A stretch of DNA of 5,216 bases from positions 1 to 5,216 of the forward strand of contig NJDV01000058.1 in the NCBI GenBank assembly GCA_002254765.1, in the 5' to 3' direction. Both the position numbers and the translations under genes were made by a program. This DNA comes from Thermoplasmatales archaeon ex4484_36. Lineage in GTDB: Archaea; Thermoplasmatota; Penumbrarchaeia; Penumbrarchaeales; EX4484-36. The notes under the pieces are model-generated. The model was not told where the DNA came from. It searched no databases and was given only the letters and a program-made list of their open reading frames with translations. Shown here piece after piece: positions 1 through 5,216 of the stretch (its first letter is position 1; the number at the start of each line of letters is the position of its first letter).

Positions 1-1835
1 TCTGGCCTCTCAACCATGTAGAGTATGTCCTCCCACGGATGGCGGTAGAGGCGCTCCTTCAGCCTCTTCTGGTCCAGTACATGGCCTATGATCCCTATGG
101 AACGCCCTAGCAGGAAAAAGGCGTTCAGCACCTCCGTCCTTAACAGCTCCTCGATCTCCTCCTCGCTCATTCCCAGAGACTTGAAGAGGTCCATGAAGAG
201 AACCCCTATGCAGCCGTCCACGTTCAGTATGAGGTTTATCTTCTTCTTGGTGGTTATCCCCTGGACCATAAGGGCGTAGTCGAGATGTTCGGTAGAGGGG
301 AAGTTCTCCCTGGCGTACTTGACGAGGATCTCCACCCTCTTGTCAGGGTTTTCAAGAGACTTCACCCTGTGGCCGATCCCCGGGATTAATATGCCCTTCG
401 CCTTCATGTCATCCACGAACTCCTTGGGGGAGAGGCCAGAGAGGAGGGCGTTGTGGAAGTAGTAGGCAGCGTCGGATATGGCGCCGCCGAACCTGGGCCC
501 TATGGTAAGTATTCCGGAGGCTACCGAGGACATGAGGTCCTTACCAGCCCTTGCGGTAACTATCGCGTTATGGGCGCCCGATACTGCAGGACCGTGGTCC
601 GCAACCGTCATGAGAACGAGCTCAATGAACTTTGTGGCCCAATCTGGGAAGCGGCGCTTGAACCAAAGGAGGGATATAACGTCCCCTATGCTGGCACCGC
701 TCTGAAGGATCTCTGAAAGTGGATATCCGGCATAGACCACCTCCTCACCCCGATCATCGGATATGGTAGTGGTTATATGGGTAGGGTATCTTATTATGCT
801 TTTCTGAAGGGCCTTCTTGAAGTCCATAGGGACCGGGCGATAGGTGGCCTCCGCCTCAGGGCCGATCACACCCTCCTCTCTGAGCCTTTTGTATGTCTCC
901 TGTATCACCATGTCCAGGTCGGCAAAGGTCTCGGGCACTATAGCGCCAGCCTCTTTAAGGGCCTCTAGCTTTGCCTGGGCGGTCTCTTCTGCACTTCCGG
1001 CCAGTGCCCCCGCATGGCCGAACTGGACCTCTGTGGGAAAAATGGGTGCACACGTCCCGAGGACCCAAAAGATCAGGGGTTTTGTAATCCTTCCGTCCTT
1101 TAAGGCCTCCACCACCCTGTACTCCTCCCGACCCCCCACCTCGCCTAAGGCCACCATGAACTTCACCTCATCAATCTTTTCATATCTCAGAAGGTGGTCT
1201 AGAAGGGTGGAGCCGGGGTAGCGGTCACCTCCGATGGCTATTCCCTGACATATCCCGTCGCTGTTCCTGGATATTATGTTCATCATCTCGTTCAGAAGCC
1301 CTCCGGATTTTGTCACAAGTCCCACAGAGCCCGGACGGTAGAGCTTCGACTGGATTATGTTCTCTATGGTACCCGCAGTGTTACCTATTCTGAAGGCACC
1401 CGCAGCGATCCCCCCAACGGTGGCGGGGCCGATTATCCATTTGCCCCTCTCCCTCGCTTCGTGAGCCATCCTTCGGGAGTCCCTCTCGGGAATTCCCTCG
1501 GCGATCACTGCGATGGTGTGTATGGTAGGTATCTCAAGGGCCTCCATGGTAACGGAAAAAGCCGTTCTGAAGGATGCGAAGTTCACAAGAACATCAGCCT
1601 CAGGGTGCTTCTCGGCGGCTTCCTTCAGCGACCTGTACATGGGCACGAAAGTCTCCTTGCTTCCCCAGAAGACCTTGTGGTAACCCTCCCTATTGGGGTT
1701 GACCACACAGGCCACAGACGGCGTCTCCCTCCCCACAAGATAGTCGAAGTCCAGCATCCTCTGGATGGCGTTGGCCTGAAGCCCCCAGACAATGGCACGG
1801 GTCTCTCTGGTGAACAGCCTCATATCATCACTCAT
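1..1835 (-). CDS. aclA: ATP-citrate lyase large subunit (CoA-binding plus citrate-synthase-like half), last few codons outside window
   Basis: The open frame runs from the ATG at 1835 to base 3 without a stop: 611 residues, of about 615 expected. AclA receives the citryl-phosphate made with AclB, forms citryl-CoA and cleaves it to acetyl-CoA and oxaloacetate. The N-terminal CoA-binding/ligase domains (about 1-330) show IIGPATVGGI, SKLYRPGSVGLV, GIAIGGDRYPGS and the phospho-histidine loop VQFGHAGA with His274 (human His760). The C-terminal citrate-synthase-like domain shows DHGPAVSGAH (His414, human His900), PGIGHRVKS (His489, human His975), LNVDGCIG (Asp540, human Asp1026) and LLGRSIGIIGH (Arg578), ending DQKRLKERLYRHPWEDILYM. 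A constant offset of 486 from human numbering through all four catalytic residues argues against any frameshift or deletion. It completes the enzyme with aclB directly upstream. Human-residue assignments are from memory. Confidence 0.97.
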   Translation of the reverse strand, partial: MSDDMRLFTRETRAIVWGLQANAIQRMLDFDYLVGRETPSVACVVNPNREGYHKVFWGSKETFVPMYRSLKEAAEKHPEADVLVNFASFRTAFSVTMEALEIPTIHTIAVIAEGIPERDSRRMAHEARERGKWIIGPATVGGIAAGAFRIGNTAGTIENIIQSKLYRPGSVGLVTKSGGLLNEMMNIISRNSDGICQGIAIGGDRYPGSTLLDHLLRYEKIDEVKFMVALGEVGGREEYRVVEALKDGRITKPLIFWVLGTCAPIFPTEVQFGHAGALAGSAEETAQAKLEALKEAGAIVPETFADLDMVIQETYKRLREEGVIGPEAEATYRPVPMDFKKALQKSIIRYPTHITTTISDDRGEEVVYAGYPLSEILQSGASIGDVISLLWFKRRFPDWATKFIELVLMTVADHGPAVSGAHNAIVTARAGKDLMSSVASGILTIGPRFGGAISDAAYYFHNALLSGLSPKEFVDDMKAKGILIPGIGHRVKSLENPDKRVEILVKYARENFPSTEHLDYALMVQGITTKKKINLILNVDGCIGVLFMDLFKSLGMSEEEIEELLRTEVLNAFFLLGRSIGIIGHVLDQKRLKERLYRHPWEDILYMVERP

Positions 1836-3112
1836 TTCACCACCTCCTTGTGGCCTTCAAGGGCGTATCTCACTATAGCCGTCATGTTGGTCTCAGGACC
1901 GTAGACCTCAGCGGGTATGCCGAGTTCCTCTAGAGTTTCCTTCATAAGCTTAAGACCCTGCTCGTAGTTGGGGCCGCCTCTTCTCACATAAACCCTCACT
2001 CCCACCTCCATGAGCTTATCAGCGTACTCCCTAAGCGCCTTTATGACACCTTTGAAGGTCTCCGCTACATCTGTGAAGTTTGCTATGCCTCCCCCTATGA
2101 TGAGTATCTTTTCCCTCCCCTGCGGATCCTTCTCCCGGGTCATGAGGTCAAGAACGGTGCGGGCGTAGAGGTATGTCTCCTCTTCCGAGGGATTGCCACT
2201 GTACTCGCCGTAGTTAGCAAGCTCCTCCGCGAAACCTAAGTCAACAATGGTATCAGCATAGGCTATGGAGGCCCCACCCCCCGCTACAAGAGTCCATATC
2301 CTGCCCCGGGGATTGAGCACCGTCAGTTTCAGCGATGCACCACTCCTTCGGTCTATCTCCTCGACGAACGCCTCCTCCGGGGAGAGCTTTCTGCCGAAGG
2401 GAGCTGGGAAATCAATGTCACCCCAGAGCTCAGCGTTGCGGAAGGATGCTGTGTCGTCAAGACGTGCCACGGTGTCTAGCGGATAGACCTTTCCGTCGGA
2501 GAGGGCAAAGGGGTTGATCTCAAGATATACGAAATCGAGCTTCACAAAGAGCTCGTAGAGGCCTTTCAAGAACCTCATAACAAGCTCCTTTTCGCCCCCC
2601 TGAAGGTCCTCAAGAAGCCCTTGGAAGGCCTCCTGGCGGGGTGTGCCTTCCAGACCCATATTGGCCTTCTTCACGTATTTCCACATCTCCTCCACATCCA
2701 CCCCCCCCCGGGTGGAGAAGTAGACTATATCGCCTTCCCTCTCGCTTAAGATGGCTGTGTAGAACTCCTTTTCGTGGGGAATATATCTCTCAATAAGGAA
2801 GTGGGTGAGTCTGTCGGTGGCCTTCCCGACGGTGATCTCCCGTCCCATGTTCTCCTCAAGGTACTTCAGCACCCCCTCCCAATCGGTGTTCACCTTCACA
2901 AGCCCCAGTTTACCCCTTTTTCCGAAGAGCATGTCCGGCTTCACCACAAGGGGGTGTTCAAGAAGCCAGGGGTGCTTCTCAGGGAGAGAGGAGAGGTCGT
3001 CGCCCTCCCTCACCAGTAAGATTCTAATATCGCCCAAGGCACCTTCAAACAGATCAACGTTCTCTTTCATCAACCTCTTCGCATCGTACTCTCTTATTCC
3101 TTTTCTCGCCAT
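1832..3112 (-). CDS. aclB: ATP-citrate lyase small subunit (ATP-grasp / citrate-binding half)
   Basis: AclB is the ATP- and citrate-binding subunit of two-gene ATP-citrate lyase, which with AclA makes acetyl-CoA and oxaloacetate from citrate, ATP and CoA in the cytoplasm. It has 426 residues, slightly longer than the roughly 400 of green sulfur bacteria, and aligns end to end with the N-terminal part of human ACLY. The ATP-grasp domain spans about 1-243: HPWLLEHPLVVKPD (47-60, Lys58), GKRGKLGLVKVN (64-75), VGKAT (95-99), GGVDVE (136-141), YLEINPFAL (196-204) and LDTVARLDDTA (212-222), which carries the metal-binding acids. The C-terminal ligase-like domain has SGASLKL (257-263), the GGGAS turn (278-282), NYGEYSG (300-306), the citrate loop GGGIANFT (340-347, Asn345/Thr347) and RRGGPN (377-382, Arg378). 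No key residue is missing. A run of nine G in the coding strand encodes the RGG before VDV. Its stop overlaps the aclA start (ATGA). Confidence 0.97.
   Translation of the reverse strand: MARKGIREYDAKRLMKENVDLFEGALGDIRILLVREGDDLSSLPEKHPWLLEHPLVVKPDMLFGKRGKLGLVKVNTDWEGVLKYLEENMGREITVGKATDRLTHFLIERYIPHEKEFYTAILSEREGDIVYFSTRGGVDVEEMWKYVKKANMGLEGTPRQEAFQGLLEDLQGGEKELVMRFLKGLYELFVKLDFVYLEINPFALSDGKVYPLDTVARLDDTASFRNAELWGDIDFPAPFGRKLSPEEAFVEEIDRRSGASLKLTVLNPRGRIWTLVAGGGASIAYADTIVDLGFAEELANYGEYSGNPSEEETYLYARTVLDLMTREKDPQGREKILIIGGGIANFTDVAETFKGVIKALREYADKLMEVGVRVYVRRGGPNYEQGLKLMKETLEELGIPAEVYGPETNMTAIVRYALEGHKEVVK
1841..1849 (-). promoter_or_regulatory. Ribosome binding site of aclA
   Basis: AAGGAGGTG stands five bases before the aclA ATG, within the last codons of aclB. 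It selects the Met at 1835 over the second Met four codons later (1823) and, with the ATGA overlap, supports coupled, near-equimolar synthesis of the two subunits. Confidence 0.85.
2701..2709 (-). repeat. Nine-base G homopolymer within aclB
   Basis: Nine consecutive C on the plus strand (G9 on the coding strand) cover the codons for Arg135-Gly-Gly-Val138. The reading frame is intact here. Such runs are prone to replication slippage and to sequencing error; one base gained or lost would truncate AclB inside its ATP-grasp domain. Confidence 0.9.
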
Positions 3113-3119
3113 ACGGCCG

Positions 3120-3127
3120 TCACCTCC
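3120..3127 (-). promoter_or_regulatory. Ribosome binding site of aclB
   Basis: GGAGGTGA stands seven bases before the aclB ATG, near-perfect complementarity to the 16S 3' end at ideal spacing. It implies strong independent initiation of aclB, unlike its neighbours, which overlap the preceding gene. The GGTGACGG running through it (3117-3124) could pair with the 3' arm of the upstream hairpin. Confidence 0.85.
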
Positions 3128-3138
3128 AAACAGTGTCT

Positions 3139-3167
3139 CTGGTGAAGGGTGTGGGTCCCTTCACCAG
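3139..3167 (-). promoter_or_regulatory. Perfect 11-bp hairpin in the icd-aclB gap
   Basis: On the coding strand CTGGTGAAGGG, a seven-base loop ACCCACA, then CCCTTCACCAG forms an 11-bp stem with no mismatch. It sits 40 bases after the icd stop and 11 bases before the aclB Shine-Dalgarno. No U-run follows on either strand, so it is not a canonical intrinsic terminator. It could be an mRNA processing or stability element that sets AclBA level apart from CitF/ICDH, an attenuator, or a palindromic protein-binding site. The structure is seen directly; the function is inferred. Confidence 0.7.
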
Positions 3168-3207
3168 TCCTTATCCGTTCACCGTGATGGGGGAAGAGGT
3201 TTCTTCA

Positions 3208-4428
3208 CTACTTTTTGGCGTAGTTTTCCCACTTCTTCTCCAGCTCAGGATCTTTGAGGGTCTCCATGACGTAATTGGCAAACTCCTCTCCCGTAGCCCC
3301 GTCGCTTCTGCCCGTCACCACCACGCGCCTCTCGTATATGGCACAGATGTCCAGGGCCTTCTCCAGTCTCTCGGCCTTATCCACAAAGCCCGCATGCCTA
3401 AGAAGCATGGCTGCCGCCTTTATCATGCTTGAGGGGTCCGCGTATTTCGCCCTGCCTTCCTGAACCATCCTAGGAGCGGAACCGTGGATAGCCTCGAACA
3501 TAGCGTAGCGCTTCCCTATGTTGGCGGCACCCGCCGTACCCACCCCACCCTGTATCTGAGCTGCCTCGTCGGTGAGTATGTCTCCATAAAGATTAGGCAG
3601 GACGATCACCCTGAACTGTGACCTGCGCGCGGGATCGATGAGTTTGGCGGACATTATATCCACGTACCAATCGTCCCATTCCACCTCCGGGTACTCCTTG
3701 GCAACCTCCTCCGCCACGGAGAGGAAGAGACCGTCTGTGGTCTTCACAACGTTCGCCTTCGTGACCACCGTCACCTTGTTTATGTTGTTCTTTCTAGCAT
3801 AATCAAAGGCGAGGCGGATAATTCTCTCCGCTCCTTGGCGAGTAATAACCTTGAAATCGAATGCCAGGTCGTCGGTGACCATGATCCCTTTGGGGCCAAG
3901 AACGTAGGCGCCCTCTGTGTTCTCCCTGAAGAAAACCCAGTCTATGCCAAGCTCGGGCACCTTGACAGGCCTCACATTGGCGAAGAGGTCAAGCTCTCTT
4001 CTCATGGCAACGTTGGCGCTCTCTATGTTAGGCCAGGGGTCACCCTTTCTGGGGGTCGTGGTGGGGCCTTTGAGAATCAGGTGGCACTTCTTGAGCTCCT
4101 CGAGAATTTCATCAGGAATGGCCTTGCCCACCTTCGCCCGGTTCTCTATTGTTAGGCCTTCTATGTCCCTGAAGACCACCTTGCCGTCCTCAACCTCCTT
4201 CTGAAGGAGGAACTCAAGGACCCTTCTAGCCTCCCGGCAGATATGAGGGCCTATGCCGTCGCCGCCCACAACGCCTATGATTATGGGCTTTATCTTGCTG
4301 TAGTCTATCCAGTTGTCGTCTTTCTTCATCCGCTCGACCCTCGCGAGCTGTTCAACCACAAGGTTCTCAAAGTGGTCACTTGCCCTCTCTATCTCCTTAC
4401 TATACCTCTCTCTCAACTCCTCTGTCAT
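3208..4428 (-). CDS. icd: Isocitrate dehydrogenase (beta-decarboxylating dehydrogenase family)
   Basis: A 406-residue isocitrate dehydrogenase interconverting isocitrate and 2-oxoglutarate + CO2; beside ATP-citrate lyase it probably runs as a reductive carboxylase. The core starts at IGVVGGDGIGP (51-61). GPTTTP is at 121-126. The isocitrate signature S137-x-N139-x-x-x-R143 separates it from isopropylmalate and homoisocitrate dehydrogenases. Further substrate residues by family analogy are R153 (ANVRPVK), R168 and Y175 (FRENTEGAY), K224 (VVTKANVVK) and D257. Metal aspartates are D283 and D287 in NLYGDILTDEAAQ. The coenzyme loop is HGSAPRM (315-321). Where E. coli NADP-ICDH has Lys344-Tyr345 and NAD enzymes have Asp-Ile, this has Arg320-Met321, and the usual Asn of the NP motif is Asp331, so NAD/NADP preference cannot be read off. 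Residues 1-45 form a charged, probably helical extension absent from short homologues. The start is set by the Shine-Dalgarno and the ATGA overlap with citF. Confidence 0.95.
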   Translation of the reverse strand: MTEELRERYSKEIERASDHFENLVVEQLARVERMKKDDNWIDYSKIKPIIIGVVGGDGIGPHICREARRVLEFLLQKEVEDGKVVFRDIEGLTIENRAKVGKAIPDEILEELKKCHLILKGPTTTPRKGDPWPNIESANVAMRRELDLFANVRPVKVPELGIDWVFFRENTEGAYVLGPKGIMVTDDLAFDFKVITRQGAERIIRLAFDYARKNNINKVTVVTKANVVKTTDGLFLSVAEEVAKEYPEVEWDDWYVDIMSAKLIDPARRSQFRVIVLPNLYGDILTDEAAQIQGGVGTAGAANIGKRYAMFEAIHGSAPRMVQEGRAKYADPSSMIKAAAMLLRHAGFVDKAERLEKALDICAIYERRVVVTGRSDGATGEEFANYVMETLKDPELEKKWENYAKK

Positions 4429-5216
4429 GTTTTCACCTCTCTTACGACATCGATTATCGTCCCATCTCTATACTCTACAAGGGCTGCAATCTTCTCTCCG
4501 AAGGGTGGCTCCTTCTTTCCCCCCGTAAGGCTGTAGGCCTCCCTCCTCAACTCCTCTATATCCCTTATAGGAAGCCCACGGATAAGGGGGACGGTGATTA
4601 TGGTGAGTTTTGAGCCGGCTGCCACATCGCTGTGACCTCCTACAGGCTCTGCTAGATAACCGGAGGAATATGTCACGGTGTTCACGTTGAAGTTCTCATC
4701 CACCTCCGTAGCTCCGAGCACTGCCAGGTCCAGGAGGTTCACTAGGGTCCCCTTGTTGTGCGGATTGGCGTAGAACCCTATTGAGACCTCAAGGTGGTTC
4801 TTGTCCACCCGCATGGAGTCTATGGCGGTAAGGTCGAAGGCCTGGGCGGTGGTCAAGTACTCCACAAGGTCCTCCCGAAGCATGTCTACCAGATAGGAGG
4901 TGGTTCCTCCGTTCGCCCATCTGGCACGGATTCCCTTCTCCCTCATAAGCTCCGCAAGGAAGTTCACGAATGCCAGGGATATCCCGCCAGCGCCTGCCTG
5001 GAAGGTGAAACCCTCCTTCACGTAACCGGTCTCATACGCCAGCCTCACAGCGTCCTTGGCGATCTTGAGTCTTGTGGGGGAGGAAGTGACCTTAAGAGAG
5101 CCAAAAACGATGTCCTCCGGGTTCCCGATTTTATCGACTACAACCACATAATCAACATATTCCATCGAGATGGAGAAGCGGTCTAGGGGGAAGGGGACAA
5201 GGTTGTCCGTTATAGC
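4425..5216 (-). CDS. citF: Citrate lyase alpha subunit / citrate CoA-transferase, 3' part (5' end outside window)
   Basis: CitF exchanges the acetyl group of citrate lyase (on its acyl carrier subunit, or on acetyl-CoA) for citrate, giving citryl-thioester plus acetate; CitE then splits citryl-thioester to oxaloacetate. It is cytoplasmic. The last 263 residues are visible. The frame stays open to base 5216 and begins AITDNLVPFPLDRFSIS, which matches CitF, so the Met at 5165 is internal and not the start. Recognisable segments (numbered from the window edge) are VDYVVVVDKIGNPEDIV at about 21-37, the glycine loop FQAGAGG at 72-78, GGTTSYLVDM at 103-112, GATEVDENFNVN at 168-179, GGHSD at 193-197 and the terminal LVEYRDGTIIDVV at 246-258. 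The family is usually about 500 residues. Compared with E. coli CitF as I remember it, about 45 residues are missing after IRGLPI (visible 212-217). The stop overlaps the icd start by four bases (ATGA). citE/citD would be expected upstream but lie outside. Family identity is clear; activity is not. Confidence 0.9.
   Translation of the reverse strand, partial: AITDNLVPFPLDRFSISMEYVDYVVVVDKIGNPEDIVFGSLKVTSSPTRLKIAKDAVRLAYETGYVKEGFTFQAGAGGISLAFVNFLAELMREKGIRARWANGGTTSYLVDMLREDLVEYLTTAQAFDLTAIDSMRVDKNHLEVSIGFYANPHNKGTLVNLLDLAVLGATEVDENFNVNTVTYSSGYLAEPVGGHSDVAAGSKLTIITVPLIRGLPIRDIEELRREAYSLTGGKKEPPFGEKIAALVEYRDGTIIDVVREVKT
4433..4440 (-). promoter_or_regulatory. Ribosome binding site of icd
   Basis: AGAGGTGA lies four bases before the icd ATG, inside the last codons of citF. 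Together with the ATGA overlap it fixes the upstream Met as the start and suggests translational coupling with citF. The spacing is shorter than typical but usable. Confidence 0.7.

Noticed and set aside
1461..1904. 147-codon plus-strand open frame across the aclA/aclB junction
   Set aside because: It is antisense to two clearly conserved coding regions, resembles no protein I know, and its existence follows from the codon bias of the opposite strand.
3139..3167. Calling the intergenic hairpin an intrinsic terminator of icd
   Set aside because: No run of T follows the stem on either strand, and aclB begins shortly after with a strong ribosome site in the same direction.
3170..3175. GATAAG on the minus strand as a -10 box of an aclB promoter
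   Set aside because: The position 17 bases upstream reads CTCTTC, unlike TTGACA, so there is no convincing promoter pair.
2805..3257. 150-codon plus-strand open frame across the aclB start and the icd-aclB gap
   Set aside because: It is antisense to aclB and icd, of low-complexity Ser/Pro-rich composition, without a convincing ribosome site or recognisable domain.
4194..4210. 7-bp inverted repeat (CCTCCTT / AAGGAGG) with an SD-like core inside icd
   Set aside because: It lies in conserved coding sequence and no ATG, GTG or TTG follows at useful spacing on either strand; probably coincidental codon usage.
4325..4329. Met34 of ICDH (near 4327) as an alternative start
   Set aside because: The upstream Met has the Shine-Dalgarno and the ATGA overlap with citF, whereas I see no comparable site before Met34.
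5163..5165. ATG at 5165 as the start of the CitF-like gene
   Set aside because: The frame is open upstream to the window edge and the extra 17 residues continue the CitF similarity (TDNLVPFP), so this Met is internal.
4794..5186. 130-codon plus-strand open frame opposite citF
   Set aside because: It is a shadow of the conserved citF frame; no independent support.

Overview
The window is one compact stretch of central carbon metabolism. All four genes lie on the minus strand and are read from right to left: the end of citF (citrate lyase alpha subunit, citrate CoA-transferase), an isocitrate dehydrogenase (icd), aclB (ATP-citrate lyase small subunit, ATP-grasp/citrate half) and aclA (large subunit, CoA-binding plus citrate-synthase-like half). 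The first gene runs off the right edge. The last runs off the left edge only about four codons short of its expected stop, and it has no in-frame stop from its ATG to base 3 (checked codon by codon).

Layout: citF (4425-5216, partial) overlaps icd (3208-4428) by an ATGA. A 95-bp gap (3113-3207) holds a perfect 11-bp hairpin and a strong ribosome binding site. Then aclB (1832-3112) overlaps aclA (1-1835, partial) by a second ATGA. No RNA gene, mobile element, CRISPR array, recognisable promoter or gene-free stretch over 300 bp is present. The plus-strand open frames are antisense shadows.

Biology: ICDH (running as a reductive carboxylase of 2-oxoglutarate) and ATP-citrate lyase (citrate + ATP + CoA to acetyl-CoA + oxaloacetate) are key steps of the reductive (reverse) TCA cycle, so the host is most likely a chemolithoautotroph fixing CO2 by this route. 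Frequent AGG/AGA Arg and ATA Ile codons, Glu/Lys/Arg-rich proteins, very short spacing and strong Shine-Dalgarno sites suggest a thermophilic bacterium, possibly a deep-branching rTCA lineage such as Aquificota (Desulfurobacteriaceae-like). That assignment is inference and weak.

Points that stand out: (1) a citrate lyase alpha subunit in the same transcription unit as ATP-citrate lyase, i.e. two chemically different citrate-cleaving routes side by side; (2) this CitF appears to lack about 45 residues near its C-terminus relative to the enterobacterial protein as I remember it; (3) the ICDH carries Arg-Met where the family normally shows Lys-Tyr (NADP) or Asp-Ile (NAD), and has a charged N-terminal extension; (4) the icd-aclB gap can form a strong hairpin whose 3' arm could alternatively pair with the aclB Shine-Dalgarno region.
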